From Cliona cf. orientalis (lineage: Eukaryota > Porifera > Demospongiae > Clionaida > Clionaidae): a DNA stretch of 64,000 bases. Location of the stretch: positions 4,299,501-4,363,500 of the forward strand of contig OZ005699.1 in assembly GCA_963930775.1 (NCBI GenBank), written 5' to 3'. Made by a program: the position numbers and the translations under genes. Every line of letters begins with the position of its first letter. The first letter of the stretch is position 1. This document shows positions 41,701 to 52,979 of the stretch, piece by piece. The notes beneath the pieces are model-generated. The model was not told the DNA's origin, searched no databases, and worked only from the letters and a program-made list of their open reading frames with translations.

Positions 41701-44700
41701 TTTTCATCTGACATGAATTATCATAGATATTCTACCTGGGCAATTCAGTCTAGTGCTAATCATGATTGATGCTTGTGTGCCGTTTAGCTTAGCTCTCCAG
41801 ATTCTGTTGTTGTTATCATCTGTCCAAAACATATCATACCTCCTGGATGTGAAAATCGAACTCAGCATCAATCTTATGCAATCATGATGCAAACCTATAA
41901 TCAAAGTCAATTCCACGTGGTTGCCCTCCAGTGTAGAGAGTCACTATGCGCCTCCCATCCAAATCAACACGTCGAACATAAGGAGTTATTTGGGTAAACA
42001 GAAGACGAGGAGGGGCTATGGGGAATGCAGTGTGTACAAGAGACTTGGTTGTACAAGTTACTACTAACCAATGCATTCTGTCTGATTGGTATTTATGACA
42101 AAGCCTGTTGGACAAGAACAGTTGGAGCGAGTTGGACTTGCTGCACTAATGAGACATAAGGATATGCAGCTTCTGTTACTGCAAGGGTTTGCAACTGAAA
42201 GCAACAATAAATAGGTTAAGACTGCTCCAACTATGCATGCAATAATTATGTCAAACTAACCAAGTGGCTGCCTCTCCTCAGTAACAACATGAATACCATT
42301 AGGATTCCCACCAAGAGATGAAGATGTGATTGTGGTAATAGATGCAGGTGACGCTACTAAGATGGAATAGATGCGATCATAATACCAGTCAGTCCAGTAG
42401 AGTCTCCCTGCATGGTAAGTGACACCCCATGGATCACGAAGACTTGTCCGCAGTGTAACTCTATTGGAGCCAGTGGCTGAGGATCTCTCAACCCTATTAT
42501 TGGAGTAGTCAACCCAGTAGATGGTCTGGTTTTGATAGTCCAGTGTCAAGCCATAGACATTGGACAGCCCATTGCTGTGCAGAACAGTCCTGGAATTTCC
42601 ATCCATAGTTGATCTCTCTATTCTGTTTGTTCCAGCATCAGTCCAATACATCCAGCTGCATTGAAATGAAAATTTAATAGGTTACTCCATCTGTGCAGTG
42701 AATGCATAATACTTACCCTGTTGTAGGATCAACAACTATGGCATATGGTTCAGTGAGGTCCACATCAAACAGCACCCTTCGCACTCTGGTTACAGGATCA
42801 TACACCTCAATGTCATCATCACAGTAATCAGTCCAATAAAGCTTTTGGTTGATCCAGTCCCATGCCAGCCCACCTGTACAGTGACAAAGGCAATCACTTC
42901 GACTGCTCATGTATATTTTGTGAAGAGGTATGCGTTGTGCTTACCAACACAAGGTATACCGGTGTTTACTAATATCACTGGATTTGATCCATCCAGTTCA
43001 GCTCTCCAGATTCTGTCAGCACTAACATCAGACCAAAATAGAAAATTGTTCCTGTGGGAGTATCAAAGTTATAAGTGATACACAATGGCTCAAGCGACAT
43101 TTCCACCTGTAGTCATAGTCGACAGCAAACGGATTGCCACTAGAATACAACGATACACTGTTAGTTCCATCCACATCAATACGTCGGATATAGGGCTGGC
43201 TCAGTGTAAACAAGAGACCCAATGGAGCTGCAGAATATATTACAGCAATCATTAAATCATTGTAGTTACTCCCATTCACACAGAATATACCTATGCAGTC
43301 GCTCATGTTTGTGTCCAATACAAGGCCAGGAGGACAAGCACATTTGTAGCCTTCCGGACGGGTAGAGCTCAATAGACAAATATGGCTACAATTATTACCC
43401 AGGCAATCATTTGATGCTGCATGGAAAGACAAAAAAATTGCAAAGCAGTGTATTTCACGCTATGCTTGAGATACTAAACTCACCAGGTGGTTGCCTTTCT
43501 TTGGTGACTACATGTATACCATACGGATCTTGTCCAAAAGAGCCCGTCACTTGAGAAACAGCAGTAGGAGAGTTTATAGAGAGAGTGTAAATCCTGTTAC
43601 CACTCCAATCAGTCCAGTATAACCTTCCAGCAAAATACGTTATTGCAAAAGGATCTGTAATTCCAGAAGATGTTAGCACTACACGGCTTGTGCCATTTGC
43701 AAATGATTTTTCAATCCGATTGTTGGAATAATCAGCCCAATAAAGCACTTGGTTGTCGTAATCCAGTGTGATTCCATAGACATTACTGAGACCTCCACTG
43801 TGAAGGGTGATCCTGGAACTCCCATCCATCGATGCCTTCTCTATTCTATCTCTACCAACATCTGTCCAGTAGAGAACCCTGTATACATATCATTCATGAA
43901 TGATGCGTCATAAGTTTCAAGTGGTGTGTAATACTAGTGATTCCGTGCATTATCTGCTTACTTGGTAGTGGGATCAACAACAATGGCATGGGGTTCAATC
44001 AATCCTGTGTTGAATAGTACTGCTCTATAGCCACTTGTAGGGTCATACACCTCAATATCATCTTGGCAATGATCTGTCCAGTACAATTTTTCACTTATCC
44101 AGTCCCAGGCTAATCCATCTACATAAAGCATCGCACAACTGATGTCATGCATATGAGCTAATCTTTCAATCATATTATAACGTTAACGGGGACAACATAC
44201 CTGCACAACCTAAGCCTGAAGTCACCAAATTGGTGTAAGATGCAGATGTTGTTTCAACTCCAAGACCTCTTACAATCCGATCATTACTGTAGTCCACCCA
44301 GAATATATACCCTTGCCTTTAGCAAAATGATAAATCAGTTTGATACATCATGATTTTCATGCATGCAAACATTGAGCTTACTGGAAATCAAAATCTAGTG
44401 CACGAGGATAGGAAGCAGTGTAAAGGGTAACTTGATTCTGTCCATCAGTGTTTACACGTCGAACAGTGTTTGAGTATACAGAGAATAACAATCGTGGAGG
44501 AGCTACAAGATAAATTAATTACATATTATAATAAATAGTATGAATCCAGAAGCCTCTACTTACGTTTGCAGTGAGTCTGATTTTCGGTCAGAACATAGTC
44601 ATCGGGACAAGCACAACTGAATCTTGAGGTAGATACTGAACTCAACAGACACAAATGACTGCAGTTACCATTATCTTCAGCACAGGGATTAGGAACTACA

Positions 44701-47700
44701 TGTTGTCAAGCAAGAAACAATAACAACAGTATGGGACAATACAAGACGTACAATTTACCTCCAAATTGCAGATCTTTATCGATCACTTGAATACCATAGG
44801 GATCGCTTCCAATAGACAGCAGCGATGTTACTCTGCTTGGTGAGCTAGAGAGAGTGGAGTAGATACCATTGTAGCTATAGTCACTCCAGTAGAGCGTTCC
44901 TTCAAAGAAGGTCATAGCGAAAGGATCACGAATATTGGTAGTGAGAAGTCTTCGATTGGAGCCATCGGTATTGGAGCTCTCAAGTTTATTTAGAGCATAG
45001 TCAGCCCAGTATAGAGTTTGGGTTGCATAGTCTATCGTTAGTGCATATGGTGTCTGCAGATTGGTAATATGAAGAGCAGTTCGACTGCTTCCATCCATGG
45101 AAGCTCTCTCAATTCTCCTGGACCCTGTATCACTCCAGTAGAGCCACCTACCAGAAAATTCCATCATAATAGTATACAATAATAATTATCATAAATATTA
45201 TTATTATGAACGTACCCAGTACCAGGGTCAACTACAATGGAATATGGAGAGGTTCCAGTTGTAAGAAGTACTCTCCTATAATTGGAAACTGGGTCATATA
45301 CTTCAATCTCATCTTGACAGTAATCAGTCCAATAGAGTTTTTCATTTATCCAGTCCCAGGCCAGACCCTCTGCACAATAAGCAAAGCAAAGCATGATGTC
45401 CATTCAGCTGGATTACTGCAAGACAGCAAATATAGCAATCTCACCTGAACACTGAATTCCTGATCTGAGTAAAACTGTCACTTGTGATCCATTCAAAAAA
45501 CTTCTGTACAGTCTATCATTTCCAACATCCATCCAGAATACGTACTGAGTCCTTCAAGAGAATAAATTACAGTATTTTACAGTGCTATCTTGAATCAGTA
45601 GCGTCCTTTCGATGGTAAAATTTCTTACTTATAGTCAAAAGCCAGAGCACGAGGGCGGCCACCACGATAGACAGTCACACGCTCACTGCCATCAAGTCTG
45701 GAACGCTGAATGTAGTTATAGCTTCTAGTGTAGTATGAAAACAGCAGGTAGGGGGGCACTGCAAGTTGACAGAGTATGATAAATAGCCAATGGTATTATT
45801 TCGTCTAAGACTTGTGATCCATGAGGCTCACCTCTACATATATTGGGTTCATCTGAGTTGATGAGTCCATCAGGGCATGCACAGCTGTAGCCCTCTGGAG
45901 CAGTGGAGCTCAGCAAACACAGATGACTACAATTTCCATTGTTTACAGCGCATGTGTTGGGTACTGCAACAAGGAAGGAGAAGAACAACAAAGCATACCA
46001 TCAAGCACCCCAGAAAAATTCAACACACTACCACAACCTAATCACATAAGTTAACTGACCTTCACGCTGCTTTTCTGGTGATATTACATGAATGCCATAA
46101 ATATCTGAGCCAAGTGAACTTCCAAAGTATGCAACACTGTTTGGAGAACTAACGGGAGTACTCAGCAGCCTGTTGTATGAGTGGTCACCCCAGTACAGGA
46201 CTCCATCATAGTAATCGAGAAAGTATGGATCTGAAATCATTCTGTTGGTCAGAGTTGAACGGTTAGTGCCATCAACATTTGACTTCTCAAGGACATTACG
46301 ACTGTAGTCCATCCAGTAGAGGGTCTGGGTGTCAATATCAAGTGTTAGCCCGTAAGGAGTGCTCAAGCTGGTAGAGTGAAGCGCTATTCGTGCACTCCCA
46401 TCCATTGATGCTCGTTCAATCTTTGGAACTGATCCAGTGTCTGTCCAGTACATTTGTCTGCAGCGAAATTGAGCAATATCTCAACATTTAGCTAGGGCCT
46501 ATTAGACTCTATAATAATGACAATGGAATCCTACAGGTTCACCTGGTACTAGGATCTAGCACGATGCTTCTTGGTGCACTGTTTGAGCCAGTCCTTATTA
46601 GCACTTTACGATCTCCGGTTGCTGGATCAAAAACTTCAAGATCATCAGCACAGTTATCAGTCCAGTAGAGCTTCTCATTTGTCCAATCCCAAGCCAGACC
46701 ATCTGTCAACATAATATGAACTGTGCAATCATAGGAGACAGATATTCAATGATATACCTGCGCAAGATAGACCAGTGTTCACAATTATCATTGAATTCGA
46801 GCCATTGATTTGAGCTCTATAGATTCTGTCACTGTTGACATCAGTCCAAAACATATGCTCATTTCTAAACACCATACAAACATAAGTATCTATGTATGAA
46901 TTAAAAACTATAGTTGGATATTCACTTAAAGTCAAAAGCCAGTGCCCTTGGGTAGCCACCAGAATAAACACGTGTTCGTCCTCCACCATCAATGTTCACC
47001 TTTTCAACAAGTGATGAATAGCGAGTGTAGAGCAAGTACGGTGTCACTATAGTATTGTAACAGACAGATATAACTATTCCAGCTAAAGGTTACAGATAAC
47101 CACATGACTATAAAATATTATGGGAATAATAATTATTATTATATCTTAATACTAATTGTAGACTTACCATCTGGGGTTAGTTTATACACTAGGTTTGTCC
47201 ACACACTTGTTGTTGTATTAAGACAGGAAACAGAAGCTACATTCGTGGTTCCACTAAAGGGATGATTCTCAAACCAAGTACCACCAGCATTGAAACCCAC
47301 AGTTGCATTGCCATGCCAGCTTACAGCTCCACATTGATAGATGAATAGTGCATAACTTTCTGTCCCATCCGTGATCACAATTCCTTGGTATGAGTTGGTC
47401 TGAAAGTGTATAGCAAAAAAAGTTACCTCCATGTAGTAAGCAGCTGGAAGAGCTTACTCTATCAGCACTGGATCCGTATTCAGCCACATTGTCCCACTCT
47501 GCCACTAACATCCACAATCCTTCAAAATTTGTTTCAGTTCGTTGCTGAATATACTGGTTTACCACTGACAAAAGCTCAGTGCTAGTGTGAACTTCATAGG
47601 ATATTTGACCAAATGGGCGAGGATCATGATCTGCCCAGAATGGAGCAACAATGTAGCGGTAGGAACTAGAATTAGGAAATAGAACTGGGTTGAAAAAGTC

Positions 47701-50700
47701 AACACTCCTGCCAAAAGAAAGCAGCCCATTGCTAGAGACCTGTGGATGATAGCATAATATTGACAGTCATAGTCGAAAAATATATATATAACTGACTTAC
47801 AGACAGTGAAGTAGAAGCTGTGCTACCAAATGAGAAAGGTGTTGAAATAGTAACATTGGCTGACTTGGAATCAAGGGCAGACATTAGAGGGACTTGATTA
47901 ACACCGGTAGTACTTCCAAGTTCAACAAAACTGATATAAGATCCATCTAAAGGTGGCATAAATTTAGCGTATGTATTAAACCCAATTGGCCATGATACTT
48001 ACAAAGCTGATATACAACATTGCTCCAATCACTCCTTGGTGAATTTAAGCAAGCTATGCTATGAGCATTGCTATCTCTGCTGAGTTTGTGGTTCCTGTAG
48101 TATCTTCCATCAGCATTAACGCCAATACCCGCACCTCCAGACCACCGCATCTGGTGACAGTTGTATGTAAACACAGCAAAAGACATTTGTCCATCTGTGA
48201 TGACAACTGCTTGATAGGTATTGGTCTAAATATTGGATACACAAGATAAGCAACCACAATACATGTAAAATTTGGAGCTAGCACAAACTTACAATGCCTA
48301 AGTTTCCAAGGTACTCTGGTACACTGCTCCACTCTGCAGCCAGCATCCATGTTCCATTGAACTTAACTTGCTCTTGCTGGCTGATGTAGGTGCTCACAAA
48401 GGTCAGAGAGTCACTCTGGCCAGTATACACCCAGTAGGATACTGCCCCTACACCCCTTCTGATGTCGTTGTCACTCCAAAATGGAGCAACAAGGAAATTA
48501 TAGAAGCTTGTTCCAGGAAACAAATGTGGAGAGTGATATGGAAATGGTCTTGCAAAGGATAGTATGCCATTTGTGGAAACCTGTGGAACTATAAACTTTA
48601 AACCAGCACAGCCCTGCAGTATGGTGAGGCCTTACATAAATAGTGGTTTGGTTGCTGTTACCAAATGGAAATCCTCCAGGTATTGGTATAGAAGTAGAAA
48701 TTGAATCTTCAGTATTAGATGGCAACATAGTTCCACTTCCATCCAGAGACAAGAATGGTAGCTCCCGTAAATCTGAACAAAAGATGAAAGTACAAAACAT
48801 GATAGGACACTTTATGCACATGATTGTCATCAGCTTACGCAGCTGGTAGACAACATTGCTCCAAATAGTCCTGGGTGAATTTAGGCATGCAATGGCGTTG
48901 GCACTGTTGCCACTGAGTTCATGAATGTCATAGAGCTGATCATTCACTTTGAATCCAATTACTGCATCCCCTGACCACTGCAGGCTCCCACAGCGATATG
49001 TGAAGACTGCAAAGGACTGATATCCATTGGTTATCACAATCCCTTGAAACGTATTTGTCTACAGGAAAAAGATTGTGCTATGAAAGTGTTCATGTACACT
49101 TTAAAGCTCTGTGCTACTTACAAGACTAGTGGACTGTCCAGACTGAGGTACACTGTTCCACTCAGCCACTAACATCCAAATGCCATTGAATTTAGACTGC
49201 AGGCTCTTCTGGACATATCTATTGACTCTGCTGAGCAAGGTGGGACTGGTGGTGGTGTTATGTACTTCATACGACACCCTCCCCACCCCAGTGGCAATGT
49301 TAATGTTGCTCTCAAAGGGAGCAATAATGAAGTTGGAGGTACTGGAGTCGGAAGAGAGATTGGGGCAACAGGTCACTCCTCTTCCAAAGGACAAGTACCC
49401 ATCATTGCTAACCTGTGTGGTATCAATATTCACATGTTGTGTATTTGTTATGACTAGTGCTGCGCATGAATACAAGACATGCAAAATTGATGACCATGCA
49501 TGCTACGGCATATCCTCTCATTTACTTGCACAAACTGACATTGAAAAGTTGAGAATAGCAAACCATCATTGCATTTGCATGCAATATCATGGTCCAGGTG
49601 CTGATCCAGAAATTTTGCATGGAAGGTGGCTGATGAGGTGGCTACCCATAGTAAACTATACTGGTGCAAGTGGGGTGGCTGGTTAATAATGGTGGACATC
49701 TCCTATACTACCTTGTATAAAAGAACTAGTGAAGGGTGGGTGGCTAGCCACCCTATCCACCCTCCCCTGGATCAGCCCCTGTGGTCCGTTCTTGTCTTAA
49801 TTAACCTAGAGTCGGTTGTTTAAGCTGCTGGTAGCCATGCTATGCTACACATGTAAGTCTGTATTACATTGATCAAAGTACTGTCCATCAATTTAATGAG
49901 CTCACATACACGTAGGTCACCATAATATCTCATCCCGGATCCCCAGACTATACCCTCTGTGAGCGAAAACAGATCTGGCAAACATGGATGCTTTCCTTAG
50001 TTTTATAGGTGGAGTCATGTAGTATGGTTTGTCATAGTGGCAGAACAAACCTGTATTCTGATTGGTCAAACATAAGGATCAATTCAGTAAACTGCATAGG
50101 CAAGAGCAGATCTACACTGTGATTAGTCCAAAAAGTCACATGTCCTTAACAGAGCTGAGCTATGATCTGATTGAAATACTCAAATTCCCTTCAGGATCAG
50201 TGTGTCCATGTGCACCACACCCCTTTTCCCTCATAGAGGGTGACCACCACAAGGTAATATGCATAATATCAATATTCAATTATTCATCAAGCCTGCACCT
50301 GCAGTGCTACAATGTCATACTCGTGATTTTCATTTTGATTATGATTTACTACGTCACTGGTATGTGTGTACAGGCTATAGGAGGCATGAATTAACCTATT
50401 AATATCCCAGAGTTGCAGGCTAGCAATGCTAAATTAAATATGGGTTACGTACAGCTAGTTACAGCTTGCAAATAACCACTAGCTGGTATAGACTTCATTT
50501 TCTCTCGTACCACTGGAGGAAAGTGTGCATGGCAACACAACTCCACGATAATTATGTGTCCACACCCATAACATAGCTACACCCAGTGGCTTCCTATAAA
50601 AGAGTCATTGCAGTATAATTCTACAATGTCATGCACAAACATTAATGATGGATGACCACGTGGTACCAATTCATTTGAGTGATTCCAATCAGCAGGAAGC

Positions 50701-52101
50701 TGTATGGTATTACTACCATGGAGCCTCTCTAGTGGTACCACATGGTAATCCATCATTAATAATGTATCACAGGGACTATCACCATTACAACCAACCAAAA
50801 AGCCATCAACTGTACTATATCACTGTATCAATAACGTGATATTAACCACACCCCTTACAAATAAGTAGTATATCTTGCTGGTACTCATACAGCCTAATAA
50901 CATTGGCTTGCTCTCGGCCATACATCATACCGGTAAAAACTTTTTAAAGAGTACCTACTAATTGTACTCGAAGTGTGTCAGTCAGTGATCATCGACCGAG
51001 GGCAAAGCCAATAAACTGTCAAGACTGCTCGAGTACTATAATCGATTTGTAAAACACAATTGAGATGCAAACCACAGCTAGCTACGTTATAGATAAACTA
51101 TGTACTACTGAGGTTATCACGAGGTGGTTATGCAAGTAGACACCTCGGCTCCACCTCTGTGTCTATATTTATTTGCATAACCACCTCGTGTATATAATAT
51201 TATGATAGCATATAGTTTGTCTGGCTTGTAGCTACTACAGCTGTAGTTGAACTACCATCTGTTGCTGTGTAACCGTAGTATAACTGCCCTAATTGGCAGT
51301 TAGACTACACCTTGGTGATTATAAACACTAGGCGATGCACCTATGTACTGTAGTATAAAAGGTGATACACAATTTGCAGGAGTTATTCGTCTCGTGGGAA
51401 AGCTTATGTTTGGCAAGCAATTTTACTGTAGCTATCAGGCAACAACATACTCATTGCAGTTATGATTTCATTGTGATTGTATCAACAGTTTTGGCTACCA
51501 TGCTGTAATAATTACCAGGGGAAGAGTGATTCACTAGCAACAACTGTGGTACTAATACAAGGCGTTGCAACTACATGTTGACATCAAATCCAGAAAGAGA
51601 TATTTACACTACTACAGTACTGTGCATGTTGCACACACTCTCTAACACAACTACAAGCTATTATATTGCACAAGGTGGGATAATTACTTTGGGTGACACA
51701 TCTGATTTTGCAAGTTTAGTGGGGGCATTCAGAGGTCCTTTAGGAACGTCATTCGCATGTATTCTATGCACTCACATAAACAGCTGTCTGTGTTGAGTTT
51801 CCAAATCCAAATCCAAGTGGGATGTTGATTGCACCAGACAGTCCATCATTCAGAACAGGCAAGACCACACTGTCCACTCCAGCTGTCCTGCCCAATTCAA
51901 GAAATGGAAGATTACCTTTAAAAAAAACAGAAGAAAAGAACCAATTATTATATCTGCTACACTTGCAATAATATCATTACTTGACTACACACAGTAGCAA
52001 TACACAAGTTCTTCCAATTCCACTACATTGAGCTTACTCTGTGCTACAGAGCTTGAAGCAATAGCAAGCAACACTGCAGCAGCTAGTAATCCCGTCTTCA
52101 T
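14472..52101 (-). CDS. Giant NIDO-YWTD/EGF-SRCR-Ig-FN3 transmembrane receptor-like protein
   Basis: A single-pass surface protein. The start is the ATG at 52101, which opens a hydrophobic signal peptide; the stop is TAA at 14472-14474. Order from the N terminus: 3 NIDO units, 7 YWTD propellers each with an EGF, 1 LDLa, 3 NIDO units (the first with an SRCR inside), about 30 Ig with one FN3, a mixed block of 8 FN3 and 8 Ig, a juxtamembrane domain, TM and tail. I estimate about 8,500 residues. Introns are mostly 50-150 bp. Where I checked boundaries (exon 1, NIDO 1, SRCR, TM, tail) splice phases agree. I found no second signal-peptide exon or internal terminal exon, so I treat it as one gene, but a split into two genes, for example near 34.5 kb, is not excluded. 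Modules imply adhesion or ligand binding; the ligand is unknown. I do not recognise a named orthologue. Confidence 0.75.
14866..15486 (-). other. Juxtamembrane cysteine domain, TM helix
   Basis: Two exons (about 15421-15486 and 14866-15365). The first reads [17 protein letters not shown]; the second has a helix, C-Q-C, 'LSCDP', a strand segment [11 protein letters not shown], '[10 protein letters not shown]' and ends near DPIC. It resembles a small SEA-like alpha/beta domain that I know from other sponge surface proteins, but I cannot name a family. A Ser/Thr/Glu stalk follows, then the TM segment [20 protein letters not shown] and a stop-transfer RRHNKGRR. Confidence 0.7.
15555..21884 (-). 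other. Mixed FN3/Ig membrane-proximal block of the giant receptor
   Basis: From N to C: FN3 (21567-21884), five Ig (about 19353-21270), three FN3 (18248-19264), three Ig (17045-18190), four FN3 (15555-16980). FN3 domains show the expected W near the B strand and Y-x-(V/I)-x-V-x-A in the F strand, for example [28 protein letters not shown]. One FN3 is split over two exons (16058-16250 and about 15910-16003). The order Ig type E, F, G, then an FN3 starting 'GPxAPxxPxxV' recurs three to four times and so is itself a duplicated cassette. Confidence 0.78.
21945..34505 (-). other. Ig-like array: about 30 domains with one FN3
   Basis: Consecutive one-exon domains carry the C...W...(D/S)xGxYxC Ig signature. 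Five recurring types can be told apart. A has W(S/N)STCTGNCF; B has [18 protein letters not shown] and ends in GIYLRGF-like; C has CTxxGSPAxxVxWTKDG; D has GExxxxTCxxDLxxxxIxWxYN; E has AGxxYxxxCxV...PLxxSHxGxYxC. Order along the protein is A-B-C-D-E, two further Ig types, FN3, E, then A-B-C-D-E four times, then two more Ig. Type A exons recur at about 30722, 28915, 27075 and 25212. The single FN3 is at about 31415-31733 (FN3 '[10 protein letters not shown]'). Confidence 0.8.
22989..23173. mobile_element. MITE in receptor intron, TA duplication
   Basis: A 185-bp foldback between two Ig exons. The ends are CTGTAAATCGCGAATATTTCG-like on the left and the complement of CCGTAAATCGCGAATATTTC on the right, one mismatch at base 2. 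TA at 22987-22988 and 23174-23175. The right terminus reads CCGTA, as in the other TA-flanked elements of this window. Confidence 0.78.
34690..38092 (-). other. NIDO block II: three units, the first interrupted by an SRCR domain
   Basis: Units have the same three-exon plan as block I. Leading exons are near 37945-38092, 36541-36684 and 35702-35845 ('FLPFLDLG', 'GFPYLTLG'). Unit 4 runs from [12 protein letters not shown] to WNSVPSPG, is then broken by the SRCR exons, and resumes with [12 protein letters not shown] at about 36980. Units 5 and 6 are uninterrupted. A 430-bp intron with AT-rich repeats (about 35279-35701) lies in unit 6. Confidence 0.85.
37080..37560 (-). other. SRCR domain nested inside NIDO unit 4
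   Basis: The first SRCR exon reads [20 protein letters not shown], then '[23 protein letters not shown]' in outline (GxWGTICDD signature and VACxQLGF). After a GG|G phase-2 intron the second exon gives [12 protein letters not shown], '[22 protein letters not shown]'. This is a complete scavenger-receptor cysteine-rich domain. It enters at a phase-1 junction (CCA G|) and leaves at a phase-1 junction (AAT A|), so the module is symmetric and could be shuffled without shifting the frame. Confidence 0.88.
38176..38287 (-). other. Single LDLa module
   Basis: One exon codes '[16 protein letters not shown]', then '[18 protein letters not shown]', with six cysteines and the calcium-binding D..DCGDNSDE signature of the LDL receptor class A fold. 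It directly follows the seventh EGF and precedes NIDO block II. Confidence 0.9.
38353..47047 (-). other. Seven YWTD beta-propellers, each followed by an EGF module
   Basis: Each propeller has six LDLR class-B blades; in the first they read LLYTRY, MFWTDV, LYWTDN, MYWTDT, LYWMDY, LYWGDH. Every propeller is followed by one exon coding a six-cysteine EGF of the type NGNCSHxCLLSS...CxCPDG. EGF exons lie near 45834-45964, 44572-44697, 43290-43419, 42063-42194, 40878-41008, 39632-39768 and 38353-38488. Spacing is 1.19-1.28 kb, and exon boundaries fall at equivalent places, so the unit spread by tandem duplication. LRP-type receptors use the same propeller-EGF pairing to bind ligands and release them on acidification; that function is inference here, since the many LDLa repeats of LRPs are missing. 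Confidence 0.88.
49595..49781. mobile_element. hAT-like miniature element, 5-bp duplication
   Basis: Inverted ends CAGGTGCTGATCCAG and CTGGATCAGCCCCTG (one mismatch), flanked by TGGTC on both sides (49590-49594 and 49782-49786). The CAGG terminus and short duplication suggest a hAT-related non-autonomous element. Confidence 0.55.
50645..50760. repeat. Foldback in receptor intron 2
   Basis: ATTAATGATGGATGACCACG and GTGGTACCA on the left are answered by TGGTACCAC and ATGGTAATCCATCATTAAT on the right, with two mismatches. The short loop has no coding signal. Probably a MITE; no duplication was recognised. Confidence 0.55.
51118..51190. repeat. Perfect 18-bp-arm hairpin
   Basis: CACGAGGTGGTTATGCAA (51118-51135) is exactly complementary to 51173-51190. 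Inside, GTAGACAC and GTGTCTAT extend the stem imperfectly, so the loop is short. Probable miniature element. Confidence 0.65.
52038..52101 (-). other. Exon 1 of the giant receptor: signal peptide
   Basis: The ATG is followed by [20 protein letters not shown], a classic signal peptide with a basic n-region, alanine/leucine core and AxA-like cleavage end. The exon stops in phase 1 before GTAAGC. The next exon (51776-51915) resumes in phase with [12 protein letters not shown], the segment that precedes each NIDO domain in this protein. Confidence 0.85.
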
Positions 52102-52979
52102 TTTTACTGCACACTGCATCTTGCATGGACGCAGCCCCACCCACTCGTTACGTCTACTGAATGGCGACGACCATTACCAACCATTGGTCTCAGGCAGAAG
52201 TTCTGTCTTATTAATCTTCGCGTAACCCGAAAGCAGGGACCATACATTATCTTTGCCGAAAGAAAGATTGTGTATACGCTGATAGACCAGGGAATACGGA
52301 TCGAGTGGCAAGAACGGCCCCGCGAAAATTTTCAACCATAGAAAATACCGGTGGCCTAAAACCCTGTCACAATAGCACGCGAAATTTTGGGGGCCACTTG
52401 ACCCTGATAGACTAATTGGTGATACTCTACCATCCACTGTAGATACATCAGTTCGCCCGGGCCAGTCCGGCGTACACTAATACATGCATGAGCTCACCAC
52501 TGTATACCTACAGAGGAGGTAGGACAGGCTTGACCTTTGGCTAATAGTTCACTAATTAAATCGCAAGTAGAGGCTTTCGTGAAGATTTTTAGAGGATATC
52601 GTTGCGATTTTCGAACTTAGCGCTATTGATTTAGTGGGGGAGCCCCTCTTAGTTAGCACTGTAGAGCAATTTTTATGCCTTTGGAATGTTAATCAAAGCG
52701 GCTAATTGACATTCCAGAGACCAAAAAATTGCTCTACAGTGCTAACAAAGAGGGGCTCCCCCACTAAATCAATAGCGCTGAGTTCAAAAATCCCAACGAA
52801 ATCCTCTAAAAATCTTCACGAAAGCCTCTACTAGCAATTTAATTAGTGAACTATTAGCCAAAGGTCAAGCCTGTCCTACCTCCTCTGGTATACCTACATG
52901 ACTGTAAAAATTCGGCGACCCCGTACCTATTATGTTGAGCGCGCGCACAGGTACTAGGTGCAGGGGGCAGATCATCACG
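52102..52979. promoter_or_regulatory. Probable divergent promoter interval
   Basis: This 878-bp interval lies between the receptor ATG (minus, 52101) and the ATG of a plus-strand first exon (52980). It must hold the promoters of both if the plus-strand exon is real. Almost half of it is the foldback transposon at 52511-52887. I saw no convincing TATA box; the 52920-52960 stretch is GC-rich (gagcgcgcgcaca). Confidence 0.4.
52511..52887. mobile_element. 377-bp foldback transposon, 9-bp duplication
   Basis: Ends CAGAGGAGGTAGGACAGGCT and the exact complement; the inverted arms extend about 150-165 bp with few mismatches. GTATACCTA is duplicated on both sides (52502-52510 and 52888-52896). Long terminal inverted repeats with a 9-bp duplication point to a Mutator-like non-autonomous element. 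It sits between the divergent start codons at 52101 and 52980. Confidence 0.85.

Larger units (their letters stand above)
49413..51775. other. Large intron 2 of the giant receptor
   Basis: The only multi-kilobase intron of this gene. It separates the LPF exon (51776-51915) from the first NIDO exon (49122-49412). It contains a CAGG-ended foldback (49595-49781), a 28-bp-arm foldback (50645-50760) and a perfect 18-bp-arm hairpin (51118-51190). I see no further exon on either strand. Confidence 0.65.
47160..51915 (-). other. NIDO block I: three nidogen-type units of the giant receptor
   Basis: Each unit has three exon types. The first is an LPF exon ('LPFLELG...[13 protein letters not shown]'). 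The second begins V-S-x-N-G-x-x-S-F-G and runs through 'IIAPFES.', 'SYEVHN' to '[11 protein letters not shown]'. The third begins [12 protein letters not shown] and contains 'FAVFTYRCG', 'W.G.A.IGF' and '[15 protein letters not shown]'. This is the NIDO fold of nidogen and mucin-4-like proteins. Unit 1 uses 51776-51915, 49122-49412 and about 48841-49060. Units 2 and 3 lie at about 48001-48772 and 47165-47956. The third exon adds a conserved Cys pair not usual in the core NIDO. Confidence 0.85.
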
